From Halobacillus_B sp963739045 (GTDB lineage: Bacteria; Bacillota; Bacilli; Bacillales; Halobacillaceae), in the NCBI GenBank assembly GCA_963739045.1, contig CAVTYY010000011.1:62001-126000 (forward strand): 64,000 nucleotides of DNA, in the 5' to 3' direction. Positions 16,870 to 25,762 of the stretch are shown here, piece by piece. Below the pieces are notes generated by a model. That model did no database searches. It had not been told where the DNA came from and saw only the letters and a list, made by a program, of their open reading frames with translations. The position numbers and the translations under genes are program-made. Positions within the stretch are counted from its first letter, which is position 1. Each line of letters starts with the position of its first letter.

Positions 16870-17988
16870 TTATAGTGATTTTTGGAATTTATCCAGTTCA
16901 TCGTGAGTACTAGGAACTTCTATATCACCATTAACAATTTTCTCTTTCCACTTATCTACAGCAGAAAGAATGTCATCTGTAAGAGCTTCCTTATTTGTAC
17001 GAGCAATACTGATTGCATCGTCATCTAAACCATATTCAAGAACTTTGCCCCCTGGGAAATTGCCTTCCATAGCCTGGTTAGCAACATCTTGAACCGCAAC
17101 GTCCACACGCTTAACCATAGAAGTTAAAGTAACGTTGTTATCCCCAATTTGTCCCTCATCATATTGGTCACGGTCCACTCCGATAACCCATACATCTTTA
17201 TCTGGATTATTTTTCTTAATATCTTTCGCTTGGGAGAATACTCCGTTACCAGTTGCACCAGAAGCGTGATAAATAACATCAATGCCTTTGGAATACATGC
17301 TGGAAGCAATTAATTTACCTTTATCTGCTGCCGCAAAGCTTCCTGCATATTGTACATCTACATCAATATCAGGATTGACAGATTTAACACCAGCTACATA
17401 GCCCGCTTCAAATTTGTTAATTAAATCTCCATCTACACCGCCGACAAAGCCGACTTTGTTAGATTTCGTTTTCATAGCAGCTACAACACCTGCAAGGAAT
17501 GAACCCTGGTGTTCTTTAAAAGTAATACTTGCAATGTTATCGCTTTTCTTAGCAACTGAGTCAACAATACTGAAATTTGTATCTGGGTATTGAGAAGCTA
17601 CTTTCTCGATAGCAGGCTGCAATTTATAGCCAATACCGAAGATAAGGTTATAGTCTTCACGAACAAGACGGTTCAGGTTTGTCGTGTAATCGGCATCGCT
17701 CTCTGACTGAGAATAATCAAACCCTTTCCCTTTTTCCATATCCTGCTCTTTACCAAATGCCTGCAAGCCTTCCCAAGCAGATTGGTTAAAGGATTTGTCA
17801 TCGACTCCTCCAACGTCCGTTACCATACCAACTGAGAAATCGCTATTGCCTTCTGAAGAGTTACCGTCGCTGCCAGATCCTTCACTATCACTGCCTGATT
17901 TACTTTCATCGGACGATCCGCAAGCGCCTAATACCATACCAATAGCTAATAAAAGTGCAAACAAAACTAAAAACCGACTTTTCTTCAA
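16870..17988 (-). CDS. nupN: BMP-family nucleoside-binding lipoprotein (NupN-like)
   Basis: Extracellular substrate-binding lipoprotein of 372 aa. The N-terminus has a basic start, a hydrophobic core and the lipobox VLGAC with the lipid-bearing Cys23, then a Gly/Ser/Asp-rich linker and the basic-membrane-protein domain (VGMVTDVGGVDDKSFNQSAWEGL). It captures nucleosides for NupOPQ. The start is a TTG at 17988 with GGGGG 8 nt upstream, so initiation is probably moderate. ymfC, a GntR regulator, is directly upstream in the same orientation and is a candidate controller. Confidence 0.92.
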   Translation of the reverse strand: MKKSRFLVLFALLLAIGMVLGACGSSDESKSGSDSEGSGSDGNSSEGNSDFSVGMVTDVGGVDDKSFNQSAWEGLQAFGKEQDMEKGKGFDYSQSESDADYTTNLNRLVREDYNLIFGIGYKLQPAIEKVASQYPDTNFSIVDSVAKKSDNIASITFKEHQGSFLAGVVAAMKTKSNKVGFVGGVDGDLINKFEAGYVAGVKSVNPDIDVDVQYAGSFAAADKGKLIASSMYSKGIDVIYHASGATGNGVFSQAKDIKKNNPDKDVWVIGVDRDQYDEGQIGDNNVTLTSMVKRVDVAVQDVANQAMEGNFPGGKVLEYGLDDDAISIARTNKEALTDDILSAVDKWKEKIVNGDIEVPSTHDELDKFQKSL

Positions 17989-18062
17989 ATTAATTACCCC
18001 CTAATTTGTTAAGTATTGCAAAAATTCCATTTAAAAATAGAGTTCACGCCTCGCGGGAAGCC

Positions 18063-18073
18063 TCACCTCCTTC
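18063..18073 (-). promoter_or_regulatory. Orphan Shine-Dalgarno sequence upstream of nupN
   Basis: The minus strand reads GAAGGAGGTGA, a near-perfect anti-16S match, but no start codon lies 4-12 nt downstream. The following bases allow a small hairpin (GGAGG with CTTCC, 5-base loop) that would mask it. A GTG 18 nt past GGAGG opens a 12-codon frame that stops before nupN. A regulatory leader is possible, but this is unproven. Confidence 0.3.
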
Positions 18074-18087
18074 AAATGTCCTAATTA

Positions 18088-18095
18088 GTACATAC
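18088..18095. promoter_or_regulatory. Possible GntR-type operator upstream of nupN
   Basis: The minus strand reads GTATGTAC, which matches the GTnTAnAC core of GntR-family operators at all but one fixed base. It lies about 100 bp upstream of nupN and just past the gene for the GntR protein YmfC. A role in repression of the importer is inference from position. Confidence 0.3.
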
Positions 18096-18107
18096 AATTG
18101 TAAGCCC

Positions 18108-18833
18108 TTACACTCTTTTTCGCAAAACATGAAAGCTGAACTTGTCTGCTCTAAAGTAGTTCGAAGACAAGAGCATAGGTTCATCATCCTGGGAATAATG
18201 CATTTGTCTTAACAAGAGTAAAGCTTGATCCGGTTCACTTTTAAGAATAGGAGAAATCCGTTCATGATAGCCAATGGGTTCTATGTGAGTTACTGCATAG
18301 CTGATCGACTTTCCAGTAAATTCCTCCAGAATTCCAAACATAGAATCCGCTTCTCTTACTTTGTTTAAAGGAATTAATCCTTCTGGCAGCTTGTCTACAC
18401 AATAAACTACCGGCTGATCATCGGCGGTTCTTACCCTTTCTACCTTTGCTAAGCTATGTATTTCGAAAGGCAGGAACCGCTTCCGCTCTTCTTCCGTCGG
18501 TTCAATAAGTTCCGCAGATAAATATTGAGAACCAGGCGTCATTCCAGATTTGGCAATCATACCGGTTACGCTATCCAGCTCTTCTATCCCGGAGGTGAAT
18601 ACGGGTTTCGGATTCACAAACGTACCTACTCCGTGCCTTCGTGTTACAATGCTTTCTTCTTCAAGAATTCTTAACGCCTCTCTCAGCGTTGCTCTTGAGA
18701 CTCCTAAAGATTTTGAAAGCTGAAATTCGGAGGGTAATTTTTCTTTTTCTACATAGATACCGTTTTCAATATCTCGTTTAATCTGTTCGATCACCTGTAA
18801 ATACAGGTGCCTGGTATCTTGTCTAATCGACAT
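18108..18833 (-). CDS. ymfC: GntR-family transcriptional regulator (YmfC-like)
   Basis: 241-aa regulator. The N-terminal winged helix at about 5-75 (YLQVIEQIKRDIENGIYVEK, then LPSEFQLSKSLGVSRATLREA) is followed by a UTRA ligand-binding domain of the HutC subfamily at about 90-240. Ligand is unknown. It lies directly upstream of the nup importer genes, so control by a nucleoside or related metabolite is plausible but not shown. The ATG at 18833 is preferred over a GTG at 18842 because GGAG lies 8 nt before the ATG and abuts the GTG. A B. subtilis homologue lies near spoIIIE as well. Confidence 0.85.
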   Translation of the reverse strand: MSIRQDTRHLYLQVIEQIKRDIENGIYVEKEKLPSEFQLSKSLGVSRATLREALRILEEESIVTRRHGVGTFVNPKPVFTSGIEELDSVTGMIAKSGMTPGSQYLSAELIEPTEEERKRFLPFEIHSLAKVERVRTADDQPVVYCVDKLPEGLIPLNKVREADSMFGILEEFTGKSISYAVTHIEPIGYHERISPILKSEPDQALLLLRQMHYSQDDEPMLLSSNYFRADKFSFHVLRKRV

Positions 18834-18896
18834 AACCTTCACTCCAAGTCTATTAGCCTATAAGTAAGAGATCTGACCTCTGACGTTCGACACATC

Positions 18897-18913
18897 ATAT
18901 TCTTGAACAATAT
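18897..18913. promoter_or_regulatory. Inverted repeat upstream of ymfC
   Basis: ATATT-N7-AATAT (18897-18913) lies 64-80 bp upstream of the ymfC start, overlapping possible -10 sequences. It could be an autoregulatory operator; no second copy was found near nupN, so the assignment is weak. Confidence 0.25.
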
Positions 18914-19000
18914 AACACTTTTCTGTTAATAAATAAATAGAAATAGGACATTTTTATCCGTACTTGTTGATAACTATTAACTTAGATTATTTTTAATATT

Positions 19001-19030
19001 AAAAAAAAGCCACTCAATGAGTGGCTTTTA
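19001..19030 (-). terminator. Intrinsic terminator after spoIIIE
   Basis: AAAAGCCACTC and GAGTGGCTTTT form an 11-bp stem with a 3-base loop, followed on the minus strand by extra T residues. It lies directly past the spoIIIE stop. Confidence 0.9.
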
Positions 19031-19031
19031 A

Positions 19032-21320
19032 TTAAGAGGGAGATTCTTCGGATACTTGGGAAACTAAAACATTTCTCGGTTTACTTCCTTCATAAGGACC
19101 GACAATCCCATTATCCTCCATGGCATCAATTAGTCTGGCTGCTCGAGTATAGCCGACCCTGAACCTCCGTTGGATCATCGATACACTGGCACTTTGCATG
19201 TCTATGACCATTTCGACTGCCTCCGGATACAACTCATCATCCACCTCTTGTTTTACTTCATTTTCTTCTTCTGGAATCATTTCGTCCTGGTATTGAGCCT
19301 TCTGCTGCTCTACGCAGAAATCTACCACTCTCTCCACTTCTTCATCCGAAAGAAAAGCTCCCTGCACTCGTGTAGGTTTACTTGAACCTACTGGAGTGAA
19401 GAGCATATCCCCCCGTCCTAACAACTTCTCTGCTCCTCCAGAATCCAAGATCGTTCTTGAATCTGTCTGAGAAGATACACTAAAGGCAATTCTTGATGGG
19501 ATATTGGCTTTAATTACACCCGTGATTACATCTACAGAAGGACGCTGGGTGGCAATTATTAAATGGATTCCTGCAGCACGTGCCATTTGAGCAAGCCGGG
19601 TGATGGCGTCCTCTACGTCATTTGAAGCTACCATCATTAAGTCTGCCAGTTCATCAACCAGCACCACAATGTAAGGCAGCTGAGGCTGAGCATCTTCATG
19701 ATCAGAGTTGTATTTCTTTACATACTCATTGTAGCCTTCTATGTTTCTTGTCCCTGTGTCGGAAAATAAATCATACCGACGTTCCATTTCTGAAACAACT
19801 TTCTTCAAAGCCCTAGACGCTTTTTTTGGATCGGTAACTACAGGAGCAAGCAAATGAGGTATCCCATTATAGACATTCAGCTCTACTTTTTTCGGATCAA
19901 TCATCATCATCTTTACTTCGTGAGGTTTGGCTCTCATGAGAATACTGGTTATGATCCCATTAATACAAACACTTTTTCCGCTTCCAGTTGCTCCCGCCAC
20001 AAGTAAGTGAGGCATTTTGTTTAACTCCGCCATGACCGCTTCTCCGGAAATATCACGGCCAAGTGCAAAACTCAGCTTTGCTTCCGGTTTTGCTTTTCCT
20101 GTTTCTAATACTTCTCTTAGAGAAACCATGGATACTTCCTGATTCGGTACTTCAATTCCTACGGCCGACTTACCGGGAATTGGGGCTTCAATCCGAATAT
20201 CTTTTGCGGCAAGGGCTAAAGCTAAGTCATCATTTAAATTTACAATTTTGCTTACTTTAACTCCTACATCAGGATACACCTCATACTTGGTGACTGCTGG
20301 ACCCACATGTACTTTCGTCACTTTTGCTTTCACTCCAAAGCTTTGGAAAGTTTTTTCAAGTTTTCTTACAGTGGCTTGAATGTGAGATCGTCCCTGACTT
20401 TGCGGATTAGAGACTGGCTCATCTAATAGATCAAATCCTGGAAGTTTATAATCGACATTTTCCAGTTCTGCTGTCGGCATCGATTTCTCTAACTCAGGCT
20501 CTTCTTCCTCTACCTTACCAGTGGTTGACTTAGGTTGCTGCGGATCATCTTGTTGATAGGCATGATCTGTGAAATCCTGAATGATTGGCTCTGCAGCTTC
20601 CTCTTCCTCTGAACTTTCACTGCCTATTTCATAGACGGTTGTTTCCTCTTCCGGCGTGACATCAATGCGCTTAGATTTACTTTGCGATTTCTTTTTATCC
20701 TGGACACGTTCTGCCTGCTGGCGGCTGATGGATTTGATTGCAGATCCTGCTTTCACCATGACTTCACCAATGGACCACTCGCTCAGGAATAAAACACCTA
20801 CCAAAAATAAGAAAAAGGAAACGATCGCTGCCCCGACACCCGAGAATAAGTAATAAGTGATAAAAAGTAAAAATGCTCCCGATAGACCGCCGCCAATACT
20901 ATAGAACGTCGTGGTTCCTCTCATCATACCGGCTAACCGGTCCCATGTAAGTGCTACAATCGAGCCTTGTCCGGATGCTAACTCATCTCCTAATGTTTCT
21001 AAATGAGTAAATAGAAGCAGGGCAGTAAAAATAATGTACATTCCTATTAAACGTTTATGTAAAAACATTGGCCACTTTCTTTTGATCATCAAATAAAGAC
21101 CTAGTACAAACAGAAATAGAGAAGGAACAAAGTACCAAACTCCAAAGATCACTTGCCAGATTCGCTCCAGACCACCTGGAACGGCTCCATCACTAATGGC
21201 TGAGGCGCCACTTCCAAATACCGATAAAAACAGGAAAAATAGTCCTGCAAGCTCAAATTTTATTTGTTGTTTTAGCCCGGCCTGCTTTTTCTTTGCATTT
21301 GCCTTCTTTTTTCTGGCCAT
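19032..21320 (-). CDS. spoIIIE: DNA translocase SpoIIIE/FtsK
   Basis: Septal DNA pump that moves the chromosome into the forespore. The 762-aa product has a Lys-rich N-terminus, about four transmembrane helices within 25-190, an acidic Gln/Glu-rich linker, the FtsK alpha/beta motor with Walker A GATGSGKS and LPYIVVLVDELADLMM (Walker B), and a C-terminal winged-helix gamma domain (SVSMIQRRFRVGYTRAARLID) that reads chromosome polarity sequences. Membrane helices distinguish it from soluble SftA. GGGGAGGTG precedes the ATG at 21320. It follows ylzJ, as in B. subtilis. Confidence 0.96.
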   Translation of the reverse strand: MARKKKANAKKKQAGLKQQIKFELAGLFFLFLSVFGSGASAISDGAVPGGLERIWQVIFGVWYFVPSLFLFVLGLYLMIKRKWPMFLHKRLIGMYIIFTALLLFTHLETLGDELASGQGSIVALTWDRLAGMMRGTTTFYSIGGGLSGAFLLFITYYLFSGVGAAIVSFFLFLVGVLFLSEWSIGEVMVKAGSAIKSISRQQAERVQDKKKSQSKSKRIDVTPEEETTVYEIGSESSEEEEAAEPIIQDFTDHAYQQDDPQQPKSTTGKVEEEEPELEKSMPTAELENVDYKLPGFDLLDEPVSNPQSQGRSHIQATVRKLEKTFQSFGVKAKVTKVHVGPAVTKYEVYPDVGVKVSKIVNLNDDLALALAAKDIRIEAPIPGKSAVGIEVPNQEVSMVSLREVLETGKAKPEAKLSFALGRDISGEAVMAELNKMPHLLVAGATGSGKSVCINGIITSILMRAKPHEVKMMMIDPKKVELNVYNGIPHLLAPVVTDPKKASRALKKVVSEMERRYDLFSDTGTRNIEGYNEYVKKYNSDHEDAQPQLPYIVVLVDELADLMMVASNDVEDAITRLAQMARAAGIHLIIATQRPSVDVITGVIKANIPSRIAFSVSSQTDSRTILDSGGAEKLLGRGDMLFTPVGSSKPTRVQGAFLSDEEVERVVDFCVEQQKAQYQDEMIPEEENEVKQEVDDELYPEAVEMVIDMQSASVSMIQRRFRVGYTRAARLIDAMEDNGIVGPYEGSKPRNVLVSQVSEESPS

Positions 21321-21352
21321 CTAGACACCTCCCCTAGTGAATGGAAAAGAAC

Positions 21353-21406
21353 AGGATGCCGAATGTTTCTCTATTGGATCAATAGAAGAAAACGATACGG
21401 CATCCT
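21353..21406 (-). terminator. Hairpin between ylzJ and spoIIIE
   Basis: AGGATGCCG (21353-21361) pairs with CGGCATCCT (21398-21406), with an inner CTATTG/CAATAG stem. On the minus strand the sequence continues GTTCTTTTCC, so this is a weak terminator or a spacer that separates spoIIIE expression from tepA-ylzJ. Confidence 0.55.
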
Positions 21407-21453
21407 GACTTTCCATTATTCCTTTACCTATTATACCACAGGGAGAAGCTTCG

Positions 21454-21660
21454 TTACGAGTCCAACCATTGTCCTGGTTGAAGAGCAGGATCCATATAAT
21501 CAGCCGGATCCGTAGATAGAAGCTGTACGATCTGTTTTTTACCATTTCCAAGTTCCAGGCACTTCATCGGTTTATTCCTGTACTGATGATAGACGATTTT
21601 TTCGTCTTCTTTAGATCTGGGAAAGATATCATATTCGCTGAGTGGAGTATAGTGGATCAT
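21454..21660 (-). CDS. ylzJ: YlzJ-like family protein
   Basis: Short protein (68 aa) of the YlzJ-like family found next to tepA in Bacillaceae (opens MIHYTPLSEYDIFP). Function is unknown. Its ATG overlaps the tepA stop by 4 bp, so translation is probably coupled. No membrane segment or signal peptide is visible. The alternative reading frame over the same region (21321-21551) has no ribosome binding site and was discarded. Confidence 0.8.
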   Translation of the reverse strand: MIHYTPLSEYDIFPRSKEDEKIVYHQYRNKPMKCLELGNGKKQIVQLLSTDPADYMDPALQPGQWLDS

Positions 21661-22379
21661 TGGACCACCTTCTGTTCTTCTGGTCCTTTTCTTTGTTCAA
21701 TCATTTCATTTAATTTCAACATAGCTTCCTTTACCCCGCCAACCGCATCAATCAGCCCGTAATCTACAGCATCCTGGCCAACGACGTTTGTTCCGATATC
21801 ACGAGTTAAGTTTCCTCTGGCAAACATGAGCTCCTTAAATTTCTCTTCTTCGATATTGGAATGGCTCGTCACAAAATTGACGACACGATCCTGCATCTTA
21901 TCCATATACTCGAACGTTTGCGGAACTCCAATGACCAGACCCGTCAGCCGAATGGGATGGATCGTCATCGTAGCAGTCTCCGTAATAAAGGAGTAATTGG
22001 AAGCTACGGCAATAGGAACACCAATGGAATGTCCGCCTCCCAGCACTATGGAAACGGATGGTTTAGATAAAGAAGTAATCATTTCAGAGATGGCAAGACC
22101 TGCTTCCACATCTCCTCCTACTGTATTTAGGAGTACCACTAAACCTTCTATTTTAGGGTTCTGTTCAATCGCAATTAACTGTGGAAGAAGGTGTTCGTAT
22201 TTCGTTGTTTTGTTTTGTGCAGGCAGTTGAACATGTCCTTCCACCTGGCCGATAATCGGCAGTACGTGAATATTTGAATCCGCCGGCTGTGGTACGTTGC
22301 TCTGACCAAGCTGCTGAATTTTATCTACAATAGAGGATTTAGACTGATCCTGTTCTTTTTCTTCTTGAGATTCTTTCAT
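21657..22379 (-). CDS. tepA: ClpP-like serine protease TepA
   Basis: 240-aa member of the ClpP/crotonase clan (translocation-enhancing protein TepA). The nucleophile is probably Ser118 in GGGHSIG and the histidine His141 in MTIHPIR; the VGGDVEAGL segment resembles the oxyanion-side motif of ClpP. A charged N-terminal 35 residues precede the domain. In B. subtilis TepA supports protein export and cleaves small proteins during sporulation. An AAAGGAG box fixes the start at 22379; the frame is open 31 codons further without support. In B. subtilis rnjB lies between dapA and tepA; here it does not. Confidence 0.9.
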   Translation of the reverse strand: MKESQEEKEQDQSKSSIVDKIQQLGQSNVPQPADSNIHVLPIIGQVEGHVQLPAQNKTTKYEHLLPQLIAIEQNPKIEGLVVLLNTVGGDVEAGLAISEMITSLSKPSVSIVLGGGHSIGVPIAVASNYSFITETATMTIHPIRLTGLVIGVPQTFEYMDKMQDRVVNFVTSHSNIEEEKFKELMFARGNLTRDIGTNVVGQDAVDYGLIDAVGGVKEAMLKLNEMIEQRKGPEEQKVVQ

Positions 22380-22437
22380 CGATGGAGCTCCTTTCAATCT
22401 TTTCCCGTAGTATGGTTCAGGAAAGGAGCAATCATAC

Positions 22438-22470
22438 AAAAAAACCGGCAAGGATCTGGTCCCTGCCGGC
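22438..22470 (-). terminator. Intrinsic terminator after dapA
   Basis: GCCGGCAGG and CCTTGCCGG form a strong stem on the minus strand, followed by TTTTTTTT. It ends the spoVFA-to-dapA unit directly after the dapA stop. Confidence 0.92.
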
Positions 22471-22479
22471 AAATTTCTA

Positions 22480-23349
22480 TTACAATTGATCCATCAAGTG
22501 CTGAATATATGTTCTCTCTTCCTTAGTTAAAGGGAGCAAGGGAAGTCTGAAACCACCTGTATCCAGTCCTTTCATTTGTAAAGCTGTTTTCACCGGAGTC
22601 GGAGAAGGAGCACTGAACATTCCATTTAAAACCGGAATTAATTGTCGATGAATGCGAGCCGCTTCTTTTACTTTACCTTCGTCAAATAAACGAAGCATTT
22701 GCTGCATTTCATTTCCGATAACATGGGCAGACACAGAAACAATTCCGTTTGAACCTACCGCATAGGAAGGAAGCGTTAAGTTGTCATCTCCACTGTAAAG
22801 GCTGAAACCTTCTTCCGCTGCTTCAATAATCTCAGCCATCGCATCTAAATCTCCAGTAGCTTCTTTAACAGAAACAATATTTTCAATTTTGGACAACTCT
22901 ATAATGGTTTCCGGATCAAGACGTACCGCTGATCTTCCGGGTACATTATAAATCATAACCGGTACCTTTACGGAATCTGCAACGGCTTTAAAGTGAGCGT
23001 ACAAGCCTCTTTGATTGGGCTTATTATAATAAGGAGCCACAATCATTACAGCATCGACGCCTGTATCCGCTGCTTTCCTAGACAGCTCAATTGTTGCCTG
23101 AGTATCATTGCTCCCTGAGCCGGCAATGACAGGCACACGGCCGTTCACAACTTTTACAACGTGTGCCCATAATGCGATCTTCTCTTCTGCAGATAACGTT
23201 GGTGATTCTCCTGTTGTTCCTGCTACGACGAGTCCGTCTGAACCATTATCGAGCAGGTATTCTACTAAGGTAGTGGTTTTTTCTAGGTCAAGATTTCCAT
23301 GGCTGTCAAAAGGGGTAACCATAGCTGTTAATACTTTCCCGAAATTCAC
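22480..23349 (-). CDS. dapA: 4-hydroxy-tetrahydrodipicolinate synthase
   Basis: Condenses aspartate semialdehyde with pyruvate, the entry to lysine, diaminopimelate and dipicolinate. The 289-aa barrel shows GTTGESPTLS near residue 45, the YNVPGRS segment around catalytic Tyr, and the Schiff-base lysine in IVSVKEATGD. Start: a GTG at 23349 with AAAGGGGAG about 6 nt upstream gives MNFGKVLTAMVTPF, which matches Bacillus DapA; the longer frame to 23445 overlaps dapG and has no support. It follows dapG after 14 bp. In the mother cell it feeds SpoVFA/B. Confidence 0.97.
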   Translation of the reverse strand: MNFGKVLTAMVTPFDSHGNLDLEKTTTLVEYLLDNGSDGLVVAGTTGESPTLSAEEKIALWAHVVKVVNGRVPVIAGSGSNDTQATIELSRKAADTGVDAVMIVAPYYNKPNQRGLYAHFKAVADSVKVPVMIYNVPGRSAVRLDPETIIELSKIENIVSVKEATGDLDAMAEIIEAAEEGFSLYSGDDNLTLPSYAVGSNGIVSVSAHVIGNEMQQMLRLFDEGKVKEAARIHRQLIPVLNGMFSAPSPTPVKTALQMKGLDTGGFRLPLLPLTKEERTYIQHLMDQL

Positions 23350-23363
23350 GTTTTTCTCCCCTT

Positions 23364-24584
23364 TCACTCTACTGCGTTTAATTGAAATATATCGTGCAGA
23401 GCATTTACGGCCTGCACTAAATCTGCTTCTTTTATTAATACCCAAATGGTGGTATGTGAGTCAGCAGACTGCAAAATTTGCACGCCTGCATCTGTTAACG
23501 TCTGTACAATTCTTGCGGTAACCCCAGGTACTCCAGTGATACCGGCACCGACTGTGGAAACCTTTGCACATTGACCTCTCACTTCAGGTTTATACCCAAG
23601 GGCCTCGAGAATTTCTACAGCTTTTGGTGTAAATATATCATCGATGGTATAGATAACCCCGCTCGGTGAAATGTTAATAAAGTCCACAGAAATATTGGCT
23701 TCAGCCATGGATTTAAAAACATCCGACTGAAGCTTGCTGGGATCTTCTTTGGATTGGACCTTAATTTGAGTCAGTCCGGACATATGGGCAATCCCAGTAA
23801 CGAGGCGGTCTGGAACATCATTCCCTGCTTCTCCTTCACTGGATGCGGAAACAAGAGTTCCGGGTAAATCGGAATAAGTCGACCTTACCCGGATAGGTAC
23901 TTGAGCATGCATGGCAATCTCAACTGCCCGCGGATGAATTACTTTCGCCCCCTGATAGGCCATGTTGCAAATTTCATTATAAGTGACTGCATTTAACGCC
24001 CGAGCAGATTCAACTAAACGCGGATCTGCTGTCATAATTCCGTCTACATCAGTAAATATGTCGATGAATTCAGCGTTTAAGGCCGCTCCTAATGCAGCTG
24101 CCGTGGTATCACTGCCGCCTCTTCCTATGGTAGTCGTTTCTAAATTTTCGGTTCTTCCTTGAAAACCTGCCACTACCACCACATCATGGGTTTCTAGCTC
24201 AGATAATACTCTGGATGGGTCCATACGCAGAATCTTAGCTTTCGTGAAATCCTGATTTGTTAAGAATCCAGCTTGAGCCCCTGTTAAAGCAGCTGAAGAG
24301 ATTCCTTCTCTAAGCAGTTCATGGGAAAAGACGACAGAAGAAATGGTTTCGCCGCAGGACATTAACATATCCTGTTCCCTTCCTGATATTTGGCTGTTTG
24401 GAAAATCGACGAGTCCCAGCAGAGAATCCGTAGCATAAGGATCACCATTTCGTCCCATTGCAGAAACAGCTGCAACTACTTTATAACCTTCGTTAATTGC
24501 ATTTTTAATATGAGAAATCGCTCTCGCACGGCCCTCGCTGTCCCGCACCGACGTTCCTCCGAATTTTTGAACGAGTAACTTCAT
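23364..24584 (-). CDS. dapG: Aspartokinase I (DapG type)
   Basis: Phosphorylates aspartate at the head of the aspartate pathway. The 406-aa chain has the kinase domain at about 1-250 (KFGGTSVRD, SAMGRNGDPYATDSLL, TTIGRGGSDTTAAALG) and two C-terminal ACT domains (ISVDFINISP and GITGVPGVTARI). Its place between asd and dapA marks it as the DapG isozyme, feedback-regulated by diaminopimelate in B. subtilis. GAGGTG precedes the ATG. No lysine riboswitch fits in the 24-bp spacer before it. Confidence 0.95.
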   Translation of the reverse strand: MKLLVQKFGGTSVRDSEGRARAISHIKNAINEGYKVVAAVSAMGRNGDPYATDSLLGLVDFPNSQISGREQDMLMSCGETISSVVFSHELLREGISSAALTGAQAGFLTNQDFTKAKILRMDPSRVLSELETHDVVVVAGFQGRTENLETTTIGRGGSDTTAAALGAALNAEFIDIFTDVDGIMTADPRLVESARALNAVTYNEICNMAYQGAKVIHPRAVEIAMHAQVPIRVRSTYSDLPGTLVSASSEGEAGNDVPDRLVTGIAHMSGLTQIKVQSKEDPSKLQSDVFKSMAEANISVDFINISPSGVIYTIDDIFTPKAVEILEALGYKPEVRGQCAKVSTVGAGITGVPGVTARIVQTLTDAGVQILQSADSHTTIWVLIKEADLVQAVNALHDIFQLNAVE

Positions 24585-24608
24585 TTATACACCTCAACCT
24601 ATTAAAGA

Positions 24609-25655
24609 TTACAGCCACTGATTGGCAATAAGACGTTCAGCGATCTGAACAGAATTCCAAGCGGCTCCTTTTAATAGATTATCAGAAACCACCCAAAGAT
24701 GGAATCCATTCTCATGGTCCAGGTCTTTACGAATACGACCGACAAACACATCTTTCTTCTCTGCCGCATCGAGCGGTGTTGGATATGTTTGAGTGGCTGG
24801 GTCATCTTGCAAGACGATACCAGGAGCATGGTCCATTAACTTCTTGATTTCTTCTACCGTAACTCCTGCTTGATCAACTTCCACATACACGCTCTCTGCA
24901 TGAGAAGTAAAAAAAGGCAGACGAACACAAGTTGCCGCAACATGAAGTTCTGGAGAGTGCATAATTTTCTTTGTTTCGTTAATCATTTTCATTTCTTCAA
25001 AGGTGTAGCCATTCTCTTGAAATACATCAATCTGCGGAAGAGCATTAAACGCAATCGGATAATGCTTATTTTCTCCCTTAACAGGCAGTAAATTCGCCTC
25101 AAGCTCTTCCCCATTTAAAAATGCCTGAGACTGTTCGCGTAATTCATTCGCAGCTTCATTTCCAGCTCCGGAAACTGCTTGATAAGTAGATACGATTACA
25201 CGGCTGATTCCGAGAGCATTCTTAACAGGCTCAAGTGCAGCTACCATTTGAATAGTGGAGCAGTTCGGATTGGCAATGATCCCTTTATGATTTTGAATGT
25301 CCGCTTCATTAACTTCAGGTACAACTAGAGGGACATCCTCAGCCATACGATACGCGCTCGTATTGTCGATTACAACAGCTCCACGTTTTACAGCTTCAGG
25401 AGCAAATTTCTTAGAAACGGATCCTCCTGCAGAAAATAGTGCTATATGAATATTATCAAAACTCTCTGGAACAGCCTCTTCTACTGTGTATTCAGTTCCC
25501 TTAAAAGAAACTTTCTTACCAGCAGATCGGCTGGAAGAGAGAAGCTTCAGCTGATTAATAGGAAAATTTCGATCTTCAAGCGTTTCCAGCATTTTTTGTC
25601 CAACAGCTCCAGTGGCGCCAACCACGGCAACATTGTACGTACTCGTATGACTCAT
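24609..25655 (-). CDS. asd: Aspartate-semialdehyde dehydrogenase
   Basis: Makes aspartate semialdehyde from aspartyl phosphate with NADPH. In the 348-aa protein the nucleotide motif VVGATGAVGQKML is at 11-23 and the active-site Cys132 in ANPNCSTIQ. The start at 25655 follows a GGAAAGGGGATCC ribosome binding site; the upstream ten codons of open frame are not supported. It lies 107 bp past spoVFB with no terminator between, so it can be read from the spoVFA promoter, and its own vegetative promoter in that spacer is likely but was not identified. Confidence 0.97.
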   Translation of the reverse strand: MSHTSTYNVAVVGATGAVGQKMLETLEDRNFPINQLKLLSSSRSAGKKVSFKGTEYTVEEAVPESFDNIHIALFSAGGSVSKKFAPEAVKRGAVVIDNTSAYRMAEDVPLVVPEVNEADIQNHKGIIANPNCSTIQMVAALEPVKNALGISRVIVSTYQAVSGAGNEAANELREQSQAFLNGEELEANLLPVKGENKHYPIAFNALPQIDVFQENGYTFEEMKMINETKKIMHSPELHVAATCVRLPFFTSHAESVYVEVDQAGVTVEEIKKLMDHAPGIVLQDDPATQTYPTPLDAAEKKDVFVGRIRKDLDHENGFHLWVVSDNLLKGAAWNSVQIAERLIANQWL

Positions 25656-25762
25656 AATAGGATCCCCTTTCCCGTTTAATCTCAAGTAACTATATAGTAA
25701 AACGAGTCACTATTTTGCTATTTTATCATATTTAAAGGGTGATCTGGTAAGAAAAACTCGAA

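Noticed and set aside
17989..18107. Purine riboswitch upstream of the nucleoside importer
   Set aside because: The conserved core sequences of the purine riboswitch are absent.
24585..25762. Lysine riboswitch upstream of asd or dapG
   Set aside because: The spacers are 107 and 24 bp, too short for the L-box, and no core motifs were seen.
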